Notes under the pieces: generated by a model | What the model saw: only the letters and a program-made list of their open reading frames with translations | The model's database searches: none | What the model was told of the DNA's origin: nothing | From: Glycomyces sp040645615 | Lineage (GTDB): Bacteria > Actinomycetota > Actinomycetes > Mycobacteriales > Micromonosporaceae | Assembly (NCBI RefSeq): GCF_040645615.1 | Contig: NZ_JBEYYO010000006.1 | Span: forward strand, 62,001-126,000 | DNA length: 64,000 nt | Direction of reading: 5' to 3' | Program-made: the position numbers and the translations under genes | In this document: piece after piece, positions 1 to 7,679 of the stretch | Layout: every line of letters begins with the position of its first letter | Numbering within the stretch: the stretch's first letter is position 1

Positions 1-508
1 CCTCATGTGATGTGTGCAGAACGGCCGCGGCGGTCACCGTGAACGGGCGGACGCGGATGACCGCGCCGGGCGCTTCGAGGACGTCGGGGTCGGTGGGGTC
101 GTCGACGTAGACCTTCGCGAGGGCGCCGTATCGGACCACGCGGGCGTCGTCGGCCCACAGTCCGGCGTCCGTGAGGGCGTCCTCAGTCGACCTGGTGAGC
201 TTGCTCAAATCCGGGACACGGTCGGGGAGCGCGTCCTCGTAGCGCGGCTTCAGGCGGCCCGCGTTGCGGCCGGTCCCGTAATGCGAGGCCGGGCGCGGCA
301 TCGTGAAGACCATGTCCACCAGGAGCGGCCCGTCGAGAGGGGCAGCGGGGCGGACACAGGCGGCGGCGGTCGCGACGGCGGCCCGCCAGGGCTTGACCTT
401 CGCCGAGGACTCAACGAGGATCACTGAGCCATTGCGGCGGCGGCCCTTCACGGACTTCGATCCCTGCGGGCCCGGGATGCCGTAGGCGACGATGCGGATC
501 TCAGCCAC
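1..508 (-). CDS. rusA: RusA-family Holliday junction resolvase, partial (runs off left edge)
   Basis: RusA enzymes are small Mg-dependent endonucleases that resolve Holliday junctions during phage recombination. 169 codons are visible and the frame is still open at position 2. The family signature is present: D100-x2-K103-L, D110 and the D120-D121 pair followed by a hydrophobic strand and AKVY, the usual acidic metal-binding set. The GTG start at 508 is chosen because GGGAGG lies just upstream and because it overlaps the methyltransferase stop (501-503) in GTGGCTGA. Last visible gene of the leftward early operon. The N-terminal coding sequence is nearly identical to that of the next gene upstream (see findings). 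Family assignment is from motif and size; the C-terminus is unseen. Confidence 0.8.
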   Translation of the reverse strand, partial: MAEIRIVAYGIPGPQGSKSVKGRRRNGSVILVESSAKVKPWRAAVATAAACVRPAAPLDGPLLVDMVFTMPRPASHYGTGRNAGRLKPRYEDALPDRVPDLSKLTRSTEDALTDAGLWADDARVVRYGALAKVYVDDPTDPDVLEAPGAVIRVRPFTVTAAAVLHTSHE

Positions 509-1694
509 GGCTCGCCTCCCGCATCGCGAGGAGCATCCGCAGCGCGGCCGCGCCCTGCTGGCGGACCACTCCGTTGCCGGCGGCCTTCAGTTGGGCGTTG
601 CGGGGGATGCCGGGGACGGCGGTGATGTGCCCTTCGGGGGCGCCCATCATCCACTCAACGAACCGGGCCGCGAGCCGGGGGCCGTTCCGGCCGGGCTCGG
701 TCGGGGCCGGGGCCGGGCGGCCCATCACGTGCTCCCATCGGGCGATGGCGGGGGCGTAGGGGCCCCAGTCGAGATCTTCCGGACCGCGATTGACAGGGGC
801 GTTCCCTGCCCGTTCCCGTTCGTGCCCTTGGCGAGGTTCCGCTGGCGCCGCGCCTCCCAGTTCTCGAGGTCCTCCCCGTCGTTCGGGTTCGACGCCGCAG
901 GAGTCGGCAGCAGCCGCACGGCTGCGCTCGGGAGCGTCAGGTCGCCCGAGCTGCCGCGCTGGTTCGGGCCGCCCTTCGCCCCGTCCGACGCCCGCGGCGT
1001 CGGCAATAGAGCACACGCCTCGGCGGCGAGGTTCTTCCCGTGCGTCCCCGCCAACTGCGACGGGGTCCGCTTGGTCTGCCGGTTCTCGTTCTCCGAGGCC
1101 CTCGGGGTCGGCAACAGCACCACCTGCGTCTCCAACCGGGTCTGGTTCCGCCGGGACGAAAGGTCCCCAGGGCCGCACCCGGAAGTCGTCATCGGCGTCC
1201 CAAGCAAGGCAGAACCAGCGCTCGCGCCGGTGTGCCGCTCCAACGTCGGATGCTCGTAGGCACGTCCACGCGAGGTCATACCCGAGCGCGGCCAGCGAAT
1301 CGGCGACGGCACCGAATCCTCGAACAAGGAGGGCGCTGACGTTCTCCAAAACGACGAGTCGGGGTCGAAGTACGCGAACGGCTCGCGCGACATAGGGCCA
1401 GAGCCAACGCTCATCTTCGTGTCCTTTCCGCTTGCCCGCGTTGCTCACCGGCTGGCACGGAAAGCCAGCCGTGAGGACGTCGACAGGCGCCACGCGGGCC
1501 CAGTCGATCGCGGTGATGTCGCCGTGGTTGGGGATGCCAGGCCAGTGGTGCGCGAGGATCCGCGCGGCCCACTGGTGGCGGTCGTCGGGGTCGTATTGGG
1601 CGTGCCAGGTCACCTCGGCGGGCAGGACGTCCATGACGGCCATGTCCAAGCCGCCGTAGCCCGAGCACAGGGACCCGATGCGGATCTCAGCCAC
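501..1694 (-). CDS. DNA (cytosine-5) methyltransferase (Dcm type)
   Basis: Predicted 397-residue C5 cytosine methyltransferase that would methylate the element's own DNA, probably as protection or counter-defence. Motif I (GSLCSGYGGLD, residues 7-17), motif IV with catalytic Cys80 in GFPCQPVSNAG, motif VI ENV (117-119), RRERW (motif VIII) and the C-terminal AGNGVV (motif X) are all present in order, so the enzyme looks complete; the variable target-recognition part lies between about 190 and 350. The GTG start at 1694 has GGGAGG upstream and overlaps the preceding stop. No restriction endonuclease is adjacent, so it is best read as a solitary phage-type methylase. Recognition sequence cannot be inferred. 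Confidence 0.9.
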   Translation of the reverse strand: MAEIRIGSLCSGYGGLDMAVMDVLPAEVTWHAQYDPDDRHQWAARILAHHWPGIPNHGDITAIDWARVAPVDVLTAGFPCQPVSNAGKRKGHEDERWLWPYVARAVRVLRPRLVVLENVSALLVRGFGAVADSLAALGYDLAWTCLRASDVGAAHRRERWFCLAWDADDDFRVRPWGPFVPAEPDPVGDAGGAVADPEGLGEREPADQADPVAVGGDAREEPRRRGVCSIADAAGVGRGEGRPEPARQLGRPDAPERSRAAAADSCGVEPERRGGPRELGGAAPAEPRQGHERERAGNAPVNRGPEDLDWGPYAPAIARWEHVMGRPAPAPTEPGRNGPRLAARFVEWMMGAPEGHITAVPGIPRNAQLKAAGNGVVRQQGAAALRMLLAMREASRG

Positions 1695-1881
1695 GGCCGC
1701 CTCCCAGGCGCCAGCGCACATGCCACAGCAGGCAGTACTCGCAGCCCTGGACACGCAGGTCCGAGGTCCGGTGGTGGGTGTCGCGGGCGATCCTGCGCCG
1801 ATGCACACGCGCGATCCGTTTCGTCACGTAGCCGCGCAGCTGCGTTTCGGGGCAGGTTGCGGCCCATCCCTGGCGTCTCAT
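1687..1881 (-). CDS. Small Cys/His phage-type protein, hypothetical
   Basis: A 64-residue basic protein I do not recognise. It contains CEYC followed three residues later by His near the C-terminus and another Cys near residue 10, so a small zinc-binding fold is possible. ATG at 1881 overlaps the preceding gene's stop as ATGA, and its own stop overlaps the methyltransferase start; coupling on both sides is the main reason to believe it is translated. Confidence 0.55.
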   Translation of the reverse strand: MRRQGWAATCPETQLRGYVTKRIARVHRRRIARDTHHRTSDLRVQGCEYCLLWHVRWRLGGGRG

Positions 1882-2375
1882 GCAGCGGCCCTCCGCTCCC
1901 GCTGCGCCCGCATGTGCGCCTCGTGGCAGCCCTGCGGGCCCCGGCAGCGGCAACCGAACCCGTTGTAGCCGGTGTTCGTGCCGTGCGGGGCCCGCGGATG
2001 AACCAGGTACCCATCGACGAGGGTCCGCTCGGCGAGCCGCTTCGCGCGGGCTTTCGCGTTCGCGGCCTTCGTGCGCTCGCGCTGCCGGGCCTGCGACCGG
2101 GCGACCCAGATCGCGTGCCCGACGACCGCCCGCTCGATCACCTGGTGGCGGTGGCGGTCACGTTCGTACGCGCGAACCTCAGCGGTCGCGACCGAGAACG
2201 ACACGCCCAAGATCGCGGCGATGTCACGGATCGGGATCGACATGTCGGTGAGGGCCGCGACCGCAGCGGGCCGCTCCCACTCCGGGATGCCCGGGGTCTT
2301 CTCCCCTTGGAGGCGGCGCAGCAGCGGCACGAGGTCGACCGCGCCGTACAGGGTGCGAACGGTCATGTCCCGCAT
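1878..2375 (-). CDS. Hypothetical protein with predicted helix-turn-helix segment
   Basis: 165 residues. The stretch around residues 40-70 (DMSIPIRDIAAILGVSFSV) reads like a helix-turn-helix of a sigma-70 region 4 or resolvase type, followed by a long Arg/Ala-rich helix and a Cys-rich tail containing CRCRGPQGC. Such proteins are common in actinophage early regions but have no settled function. ATG 2375 is chosen because GGAGG lies seven bases upstream; in-frame starts further upstream are less likely since they overlap two other genes. Possible DNA-binding regulator; inference only. Confidence 0.6.
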   Translation of the reverse strand: MRDMTVRTLYGAVDLVPLLRRLQGEKTPGIPEWERPAAVAALTDMSIPIRDIAAILGVSFSVATAEVRAYERDRHRHQVIERAVVGHAIWVARSQARQRERTKAANAKARAKRLAERTLVDGYLVHPRAPHGTNTGYNGFGCRCRGPQGCHEAHMRAQRERRAAA

Positions 2376-2581
2376 GACGTCACCTCCTCGGGGTGTTGGC
2401 GGGTGATGTGGATCTGCGCCTGCCGGTACGCGTCCTCGCGCGTCAAGCAGTGCTTGACGTCGCCGGGGTGGGCGGGGCAGGTGACGGCGAGGTCGTCCTC
2501 GAACGGACAGCGCGGGTTGCGGCAGGGCGCCACCCGCGCGCGCAGCACGCGCGCGGGGGACGGGGCGGGGGCGGTGTTCAC
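2363..2581 (-). CDS. Small Cys-rich protein, hypothetical
   Basis: 72 residues, unrecognised. CRNPRC near residue 20, a further Cys about a dozen residues later, then CPAHPG-type and HCLT segments suggest a metal-binding knuckle. GTG start at 2581 overlaps the upstream stop (GTGA) and the 3' end overlaps the next gene by 13 bases, consistent with the tightly packed operon. Confidence 0.5.
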   Translation of the reverse strand: MNTAPAPSPARVLRARVAPCRNPRCPFEDDLAVTCPAHPGDVKHCLTREDAYRQAQIHITRQHPEEVTSCGT

Positions 2582-3051
2582 TGCCCGGCCGCCAGTTCCA
2601 GCAGACCCGACCCGGCCAGCAGCTCCCTGGCGCGTTCCTTCGCCTCGGCCGAGGGCCGTGCCGAGACGTACGCGGCACCCTCGGTGATGTCGACCCCGGG
2701 GATGACCTCCCCGGTCGAGGTGTCAACGGGGGCCTTCGCCTTCTTCGCGGCGTTCAGCAGCCGCAACCGCACGTCCGGGTCCACCGTGGTCACGATCGCG
2801 TCGGGGTAGGTTTCGGCGACCCAGGCCGTGAACGCGGCCTCGTCGACCACGGTCGCGGAGGTCCGGCCCGCCCCGACCGAAACAGCCCCGAGGTCGGTAC
2901 CGTCCTCGTCGGCGACACGGACACGCTCAGCGCCCGAGGCGGTCATCTCGTAGAGGAGCCGCTCCTTGGCGGCGTCACCGCGGGCTTTGACCTCGTCGGC
3001 GAACAGCTTCGCGGCCATGGCTTCGCGGGCGAGCGTCTTCAATTCGGTCAT
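2578..3051 (-). CDS. Phage-type hypothetical protein
   Basis: 157 residues, acidic, with a helical N-terminal third rich in Ala/Lys/Glu and a compact C-terminal part. I recognise no catalytic motif. It is translationally coupled to the Erf-like gene upstream (ATGA at 3048-3051), and genes in this position of actinophage recombination modules often act with the single-strand annealing protein; that role is inferred from context only. The longer possible N-terminus (to 3249) is Arg-rich and overlaps the Erf-like gene, so ATG 3051 is preferred. Confidence 0.6.
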   Translation of the reverse strand: MTELKTLAREAMAAKLFADEVKARGDAAKERLLYEMTASGAERVRVADEDGTDLGAVSVGAGRTSATVVDEAAFTAWVAETYPDAIVTTVDPDVRLRLLNAAKKAKAPVDTSTGEVIPGVDITEGAAYVSARPSAEAKERARELLAGSGLLELAAGQ

Positions 3052-3716
3052 GCGGGGGTTCCGTTCTCGATCAGCTCGCCTTCCAAGGCGGGGCTGGTGG
3101 GGGTGTCCTGGGTGTCCTCGGCGGCGTCCTGCACCGTGTCGGGGTCGGGCGGCAGCGCTGCGGCCCGCTCGGTGGCCTTGGCGCGCAGCGCGTCGGCTTC
3201 GGCCTTGGTGATGATCTGTTTCGTGCTGGCCTCGGCGATGCGCTTCCACACGCGGGTGAGCGCGCCCTTGTGGACGGCGGAGAGCACGCTCGCCATGAGC
3301 TCGGCTGCCTCAGGCCCAGGGTTGAACGGGGGCCGCTGCGGCGGGGCGGGTGTGGCGTCCTCGAAGGACTCAGCTCGCCGGTTGCGAACCTCTTGCGCGG
3401 AGGCGATGCCGCGTTTCGTGTCGGCGGCGAGGGCGGCCACGATCGCGCGGCCCCATGCTGAGGTCTCGGCGTTCTGGACCTCGGAGCCCTTCGTGTACGG
3501 GGTCCGGCCGGGGATCTCCTCCCAGGCGGTGCCCATACCGGGCCGCTTGTCGTCGGGGTCGCGGTAGGCCGCGGCGGTATAGACCACCCAGTCCTTGCCG
3601 GCGACCTTGACGAAGTCGAGCTTCAGCTGCTGGAAGGACCCCTCGGGGTGCTTGTCGCGGAACTCGGTGATCCGCTCGGCGACATCAACGTAATCGTCGG
3701 AGAGTTCGAACCCCAT
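3048..3716 (-). CDS. Erf-like phage single-strand DNA annealing/binding protein, putative
   Basis: 222 residues. The N-terminal half carries the pattern seen in actinophage Erf/Rad52-superfamily proteins: AERITEFRDKHPEG near the start, a strand ending VVYTAAAYRDPDD, then TKGSEVQNAETSAWGRAIVAAL and a Lys-Arg-Gly-Ile-Ala-Ser segment. The C-terminal third is Pro/Asp/Glu-rich and probably flexible. Predicted to anneal complementary single strands during phage recombination or replication; its position beside RusA supports a recombination module. ATG 3716 overlaps the previous stop by one base (TGATG); a GTG at 3737 is possible but overlaps more. Family call is from memory of the motif, so moderate confidence. 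Confidence 0.6.
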   Translation of the reverse strand: MGFELSDDYVDVAERITEFRDKHPEGSFQQLKLDFVKVAGKDWVVYTAAAYRDPDDKRPGMGTAWEEIPGRTPYTKGSEVQNAETSAWGRAIVAALAADTKRGIASAQEVRNRRAESFEDATPAPPQRPPFNPGPEAAELMASVLSAVHKGALTRVWKRIAEASTKQIITKAEADALRAKATERAAALPPDPDTVQDAAEDTQDTPTSPALEGELIENGTPA

Positions 3717-4123
3717 CAGAACGGTCCGATCTCGCACAGGGGCGTGAATCCGTCGGGCCCGTACTGCGGGGTGTCGGTCTGGCCCCAGGCGGTGCCCTCG
3801 GCGATCCGCCGCGCGGCCTCGTCGACCGAGGCGTACGTCAGCGTCGCGCGCAGCACAATCGCGAAGGCGCGGTGCGTGCCGTTGCGCTGCCCGGTCAGGA
3901 GCATCGCCGCGTACTGGTCGGGGTCGTCACCCATCTCGACGGCGACGCGCGCGGCGTCGGCGTGCTCGGCGGCCAGCGCCTTGATGGCGCGCGAGATGAC
4001 CGCGGCGTTGTCGTCGCGCTCGGTTTCGGCCTCGGCGAGGCGGCGGCGCAGTTCGGCGATCTCGGTGTCGCGGGCGGTCTCGGTCGTGGTGTGCCACTCG
4101 GGGCGCTTGATGGTGTCGGTCAT
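3716..4123 (-). CDS. Hypothetical protein with N-terminal coiled coil
   Basis: 135 residues, unrecognised. Residues about 15-50 (ETARDTEIAELRRRLAEAET and following) form a charged heptad-like helix, so oligomerisation is likely. Same leftward operon, one base of overlap with the Erf-like gene downstream. Confidence 0.55.
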   Translation of the reverse strand: MTDTIKRPEWHTTTETARDTEIAELRRRLAEAETERDDNAAVISRAIKALAAEHADAARVAVEMGDDPDQYAAMLLTGQRNGTHRAFAIVLRATLTYASVDEAARRIAEGTAWGQTDTPQYGPDGFTPLCEIGPF

Positions 4124-4127
4124 GGCT

Positions 4128-4910
4128 CTACTGGCCTTCCGTGGAGGTGGTGGCGAGGGCGTGCTCCAGACCCGGGAGCTCGGGGGACGCGCCGAGGCAG
4201 CGGCGCAGGTACTTCAGGCCGTCAGCGGTGATGCGGACCTGGTCGTCGGTCTGCTCGACACCGTCGGGTGTGCGCCAGGTGCGGGCGCGGAGCACGACGT
4301 GCCGGGAGTGCCGGGCGTAGGGGATGCCGCGCGCATCCAGGAGCTTCAGCTCCCGGAGCTTGCGGAACAACCGGTTCTGCCCGGTGTCGATGGCGGGGTC
4401 GCGGTTGAGGATGTGCGCGGCCTCGCGGACGGAGTAGTCGCCCTTCGCGGCGGCGAGCACGTCCCAGGCGTCGGCCTTCGGGGTGGCCTCGTTGAGCGCG
4501 GCCTTGGTGTGCTGGTGTGACTCGACCTCGTCGGCGTAGGCGCGCAGGGCCTCGGGGAGGGACTGCGGGACCGCGACCGAGTAGGAGCCGGTGCGGCGCA
4601 GCGTCGGGAGGACGTCGGCGGTGACCCACCGCTTGAACACCTTCGCGGACTCCAGGCGGGAGCCGAAGATGAGCGCGTACAGGCCGGATTCGTTGACGGC
4701 GGTCGCGTTCGGGTTCCCGCGCATACCGTCGCGGATCGCGACGGTATTGCGGTCCTCCTCGTCGACGTGCTGCGCGACCGCGGCGCGGCCATTCGTGTAG
4801 CCGAGGATCGCGGTCACGTCGGCGGCGACGAAGTACGGCTCGCCGTCGAGCTCGACCGTGCGCACCGCGGCGCCGGTGACGGGGAAGGTGAAGCGTTCGA
4901 GCGCGGTCAC
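4128..4910 (-). CDS. Phage antirepressor (BRO-N domain plus KilAC-like C-terminus)
   Basis: 260 residues. The N-terminal about 100 residues are a BRO-N domain: RTVELDGEPYFVAADV, ILGYTNGRAAVAQHV, then NATAVNESGLYALIFGSR and a helix with FKRWVTADVLPTLRRTGSY. The C-terminal about 100 residues resemble the KilAC/ANT domain (KADAWDVLAAAKGDYSVREAAHIL followed by LFRKLRELKLL). Such antirepressors sequester or counteract the lysogeny repressor and so favour the lytic or excision programme; the likely partner here is the repressor-like gene at 7750. GTG start overlaps the previous stop by four bases. Confidence 0.85.
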   Translation of the reverse strand: MTALERFTFPVTGAAVRTVELDGEPYFVAADVTAILGYTNGRAAVAQHVDEEDRNTVAIRDGMRGNPNATAVNESGLYALIFGSRLESAKVFKRWVTADVLPTLRRTGSYSVAVPQSLPEALRAYADEVESHQHTKAALNEATPKADAWDVLAAAKGDYSVREAAHILNRDPAIDTGQNRLFRKLRELKLLDARGIPYARHSRHVVLRARTWRTPDGVEQTDDQVRITADGLKYLRRCLGASPELPGLEHALATTSTEGQ

Positions 4911-5212
4911 TTCGGCTCACCCGCCTCGGCGAGGTCGTCGCGGATCGCTGCGGCCTGGTCGGTGATGAGGTTGCGGGCCATGTGAACGCCCCGCGCCTCG
5001 GCCTCGGACATCCCGGACCCCAGGTGCAGGTCCACGAGCTGCCCGAGCGCGTCGGCGGCCTCCTCGTAGGCGCCGATCTGGTGGAACGGCTCGGCAGCCT
5101 CGGCAGCGGCGCGACCGGCGTCGGCGAACTCGGTCATCCCCACGCCGTCGTAGAACTCGCGGCGCAGCGCCTCGGCGGCGGCCTGCTCGGCGGCGGTGTA
5201 CTCGGTGGTCAC
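4907..5212 (-). CDS. Hypothetical protein
   Basis: 101 residues, Ala/Glu-rich and helical, no recognised motif. Its stop overlaps the antirepressor start (GTGA) and its start overlaps the next gene's stop, so it is co-translated within the early operon. Confidence 0.55.
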   Translation of the reverse strand: MTTEYTAAEQAAAEALRREFYDGVGMTEFADAGRAAAEAAEPFHQIGAYEEAADALGQLVDLHLGSGMSEAEARGVHMARNLITDQAAAIRDDLAEAGEPK

Positions 5213-5682
5213 AGCGACTCACCGTCCTCGGCCTCGTGCCCGACGGCGGCGAGCGCCTCGGGGCCCCACGGGTCGTCCCCGTGCATGTCGGTCACCGGGT
5301 CGGACAGGTCCGGGCCCTCGTGCTCGCCGCCGTCGTCGTTGTACGGGGCCTGGAGCATGTCGGCGATCAGCTCGGCCAGGCGGCCGATCTCGCGGCCGCG
5401 CTCGGCGAGGCGGCGGAACTTCTCGATGGCCTGGAGGTCGTACTCCAGGTCCCCGGGGTCCACTGGTTCGCCGGCCTCGGGGCGATTGACGACGTCCGAC
5501 GCCGCATCCTCGACGAGGACCTGGAGGTACCGCACGGCGGTGTATTCGCCGTCGTCGTCGGGGATGACCGGCTGGTTCCAGGTGATGTTGAGCAGGTTGA
5601 CGGTGGTGGTGAGATCCTGGCCCCAGTAGAGGCACTTGAGCAGGTCAAGGGCCCGCGTGTCGTGGTGGCTGAGATCGGTCAT
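5209..5682 (-). CDS. Hypothetical acidic protein
   Basis: 157 residues, strongly acidic, with a predicted helical middle part (AIEKFRRLAERGREIGRLAE) and an Asp/Glu-rich C-terminus. No family recognised. A small, highly acidic phage protein could be a DNA mimic or inhibitor, but nothing in the sequence shows this. ATG 5682; AGGCC is the only weak ribosome-binding site. The preceding gene ends at 5742, leaving a 59-base gap. Confidence 0.55.
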   Translation of the reverse strand: MTDLSHHDTRALDLLKCLYWGQDLTTTVNLLNITWNQPVIPDDDGEYTAVRYLQVLVEDAASDVVNRPEAGEPVDPGDLEYDLQAIEKFRRLAERGREIGRLAELIADMLQAPYNDDGGEHEGPDLSDPVTDMHGDDPWGPEALAAVGHEAEDGESL

Positions 5683-5741
5683 GGTGTGGCCTTTCGGGTG
5701 GTGGCGGGGGCGCGGCGCCAGCGCACGCCCCCGCTCGGGGG

Positions 5742-6038
5742 TTACGAATCGGGGAGCTGGTCGAGCAAGCTCGCGGCGAGGGTCCGGAAATCCGCGTCGC
5801 CGATCAGCTCCATCTCGATGCGGCGCAGGTGATGCCGCTGCGACCGGTCCTCGGCGGCGAGCTCGGACGCGGTCAGGCCGTGGATCTGGCGAGGCGCGCG
5901 CGGCCCCAGGTCATCGAGGTCGACGGGGTCGTATTCGCGGGTCGGCTCGTCGAGCCCGGGCAGTTCCGGGCGGGACAGGGCCGCGCGGGCGGCGCGGAGC
6001 GTCAACGCGACGACGGCGAGGGTGCGGTGAGCGATCAT
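5742..6038 (-). CDS. Hypothetical protein
   Basis: 98 residues, unrecognised. A short hydrophobic N-terminal helix (HRTLAVVALTLRAARAAL) is followed by an acidic middle with DPVDLDDLGP and a charged C-terminal helix. ATG 6038 overlaps the preceding stop as ATGA. Confidence 0.5.
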   Translation of the reverse strand: MIAHRTLAVVALTLRAARAALSRPELPGLDEPTREYDPVDLDDLGPRAPRQIHGLTASELAAEDRSQRHHLRRIEMELIGDADFRTLAASLLDQLPDS

Positions 6039-6244
6039 CGACGGCCCCCGATCCGGTTGCGGGCCTCGACGTCGTCCGGGCCCGCCGCAGTGAACGGATG
6101 CCTCGGCGTCCGGTCGTCGGTGTGGAGCTCCCCGGCCTGCCGCTGGACCGCCGCGCGCAGGTCGCGCAGTTCCGGCCAGTGCACGACGACACCAGCGGTC
6201 AGGCCGACCAGGACAGCGACAGCGCACGCGATCACGTAGCTCAT
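6035..6244 (-). CDS. Small single-pass membrane protein, hypothetical
   Basis: 69 residues: one N-terminal transmembrane helix (VIACAVAVLVGLTAGVVV, about residues 4-21), then a soluble charged tail. Overlaps its neighbours on both sides with 4-base stop/start junctions. Function unknown; small membrane proteins in phage early operons can act in superinfection exclusion, but this is speculation. Confidence 0.5.
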   Translation of the reverse strand: MSYVIACAVAVLVGLTAGVVVHWPELRDLRAAVQRQAGELHTDDRTPRHPFTAAGPDDVEARNRIGGRR

Positions 6245-6474
6245 GACGTCGCCTCGCCTTCGACGATGTCGTACTCGGCGGTGATCACCATGGCGGGCGA
6301 CCGCACCCAGTACTGCGCGCCCGGGCCCGTGCGGGAGAATCGGTGGCGCGGGCGCCGCCGCATCATCACGGCGAGGACCCGCGGGGCCAGCGACCACGCG
6401 GCGAGGGTCACGGCGACCATCAGGACGGCGACGACCCAGAACAGCGCGACAACCAGGACAGCATCGGCGTTCAC
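6241..6474 (-). CDS. Small membrane protein, hypothetical
   Basis: 77 residues from the GTG at 6474, which overlaps the upstream stop (GTGA). One long or two short hydrophobic helices span about residues 4-35, followed by an Arg-rich cytoplasmic segment (MMRRRPRHRFSR) and an acidic end. Unrecognised. Confidence 0.5.
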   Translation of the reverse strand: MNADAVLVVALFWVVAVLMVAVTLAAWSLAPRVLAVMMRRRPRHRFSRTGPGAQYWVRSPAMVITAEYDIVEGEATS

Positions 6475-6803
6475 AGCGACACCCCCGACATCTCGCCGGT
6501 GTAGACGGCGACCTCGACGGCCCCGATGCGTCCGGTCGTCTCGTACCGGAAGATCCGCTCCGGTCGGTCGTGGCGCTGGACGTCGTCGAGGAGGCCGGCG
6601 ATCCGCTCGGCGTCCTCGTGCCCGGCGACGTAGAACTTCACCGGCTCCTGCGCGGCACGCGGGAGCCGGATTTCGGGGTCGGCTTCGAGCGCATCGAGCA
6701 GGGACCGCATCCCCGCGATCCACGCCGTACGGGCGGGCGTCTCGGCACCCAGCCCGGCCGGGTCGTTCTCCTGCTGAGTCCCGGTAGTGTTGTTGGTGAT
6801 CAT
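6471..6803 (-). CDS. Hypothetical protein, first gene of the leftward early operon
   Basis: 110 residues, no recognised domain; a predicted alpha/beta C-terminal part (KFYVAGHEDAERIAGLLDD). It is the promoter-proximal member of the chain that runs leftward to the window edge, with nearly all junctions overlapping. The promoter must lie in 6804-7019. Confidence 0.5.
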   Translation of the reverse strand: MITNNTTGTQQENDPAGLGAETPARTAWIAGMRSLLDALEADPEIRLPRAAQEPVKFYVAGHEDAERIAGLLDDVQRHDRPERIFRYETTGRIGAVEVAVYTGEMSGVSL

Positions 6804-7019
6804 CTATGACGCTCCTTCTGCATTTCGCGTCTGGGAGATCCGCCCCGGCCGTTCCCGCGACCGGGGCTTCACTCATCTGTCGTGCCGCGTTCGGGACTCG
6901 ACCCGACCCCCAGACCCCCGCCTGCGCCTTGTACGGCCGACTAGGTCCGGCTCTCATGAGCACGGCCAGCGGGTGATCAGCTCCGCCTTCACCTCCCGGT
7001 GCCCCGGGTGGTCTGTGAT
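6804..7019. promoter_or_regulatory. Gene-free region containing the presumed early-operon promoter
   Basis: No convincing gene is seen between the first early gene and the terminator at 7020. It holds a 7-bp inverted repeat (GCCCCGG at 6842-6848 and CCGGGGC at 6861-6867, 12-base loop). The leftward promoter is inferred from position; no clear -10/-35 pair stands out in this GC-rich stretch. Confidence 0.35.
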
Positions 7020-7048
7020 GGGCCGCCCCGTGCCCGTTGGGGCGGCCC
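7020..7048. terminator. Strong hairpin, terminator of the 7084-7525 unit
   Basis: Perfect 10-bp stem GGGCCGCCCC / GGGGCGGCCC with a 9-base loop, 36 bases downstream of the leftward gene ending at 7084. No long T run follows, as is usual in high-GC actinobacteria. Confidence 0.6.
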
Positions 7049-7083
7049 TGCCAGCGGGAATCAGATCGCTGGCGGTGAGTGGT

Positions 7084-7281
7084 CTATGCGGCCCGGACGT
7101 GCTCGGCGTCCGGGGCCCGGAGATCGGCGATCGTCAGGCCCGCCCGATCCATCGCCCGTCGCCAGACCGACGCGAGCACGCTCGCCGTCGCGGGGTCCAT
7201 CGCCTTCGGCTTCGGTGAGATCGGCTGGGGGCCTGGCGGGCTCGAAGGCCCCCCGGGGCGGTCGCCGTCAGCGCTAGACAT
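7084..7281 (-). CDS. Small hypothetical protein downstream of the excisionase-like gene
   Basis: 65 residues: Pro/Gly-rich N-terminus, then a helical C-terminal part (VLASVWRRAMDRAGLTIADL). Overlaps the preceding gene by eight bases and is followed by a terminator, so the two form a short leftward operon. Unrecognised. Confidence 0.45.
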   Translation of the reverse strand: MSSADGDRPGGPSSPPGPQPISPKPKAMDPATASVLASVWRRAMDRAGLTIADLRAPDAEHVRAA

Positions 7282-7525
7282 CGGCCCGCTCCTTCCGTCG
7301 CTGCTCGACGATCGACCGCAGCTCGTGTGCCTCGTCGATGCGGATGAACGTGAGCTGTCCTCGCTTGATCCGCTTCAGGTGCCCCCGCTTCACCTCGCGG
7401 TCGACCTGGCGTCGGCAGATATCGACGACGTCCGGAACGTCGTCGATGAAGTAGCAGGGACGACCTCGCACGATTGCGATGTCGAAGCCCTTGACCGGCT
7501 CCACCGGCCCCGTGGTCTTATTCAT
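7274..7525 (-). CDS. Excisionase-like / winged-helix DNA-binding protein
   Basis: 83 residues. Size, the basic helix-turn-helix-like core (DVVDICRRQVDREVKRGHLK) and the following RGQLTFIRIDEAHE strand-helix resemble MerR/Xis-type excisionases, which direct integrase toward excision. The gene starts inside a 22-bp inverted repeat (7512-7533) with a second one 7 bases further upstream, so it is very probably repressed by the factor that binds them. Could instead be a Cro-like regulator; assignment is moderate. Confidence 0.55.
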   Translation of the reverse strand: MNKTTGPVEPVKGFDIAIVRGRPCYFIDDVPDVVDICRRQVDREVKRGHLKRIKRGQLTFIRIDEAHELRSIVEQRRKERADV

Positions 7526-7533
7526 GAGACCAC
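7512..7533. promoter_or_regulatory. Operator O1, 22-bp inverted repeat
   Basis: Half-sites GTGGTCT and AGACCAC separated by 8 bases, covering the start codon region of the excisionase-like gene. Same half-site and spacing as O2, so one protein probably binds both. Confidence 0.65.
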
Positions 7534-7540
7534 TCTAGTC

Positions 7541-7562
7541 ATGGTCTTATGGATAAGACCAT
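7541..7562. promoter_or_regulatory. Operator O2, 22-bp inverted repeat
   Basis: Perfect palindrome with arms ATGGTCTTAT and ATAAGACCAT around GG. Centre-to-centre distance to O1 is 29 bp, close to three helical turns, favouring cooperative binding on one face. Half-site copies TGGTCTTAT recur at 7681 and 7743 in front of the rightward repressor-like gene. Confidence 0.7.
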
Positions 7563-7602
7563 AGCTGTTTGGCCAAGTTCGACTGACCGAAAGTATGAGC
7601 CG

Positions 7603-7620
7603 TGTCCTGCGTACAGGACA
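7603..7620. promoter_or_regulatory. Second palindrome in the switch region
   Basis: TGTCCTG-CGTA-CAGGACA, a perfect 7-bp inverted repeat unrelated to the TGGTCTTAT motif, followed at once by TAAGAT, a possible -10 element for the rightward transcript. May be a binding site for a different regulator. Confidence 0.5.
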
Positions 7621-7679
7621 TAAGATTAGGTAATGCGCGTACTGAGTCGTGACCGCAGGACCACCACACCCACTATGAA

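Noticed and set aside
6890..6965. A stretch that on the minus strand contains GGTCGGGTCGAGTCCCG and looks like a tRNA T-arm
   Set aside because: No matching acceptor stem, anticodon arm or 7-base T loop could be built.
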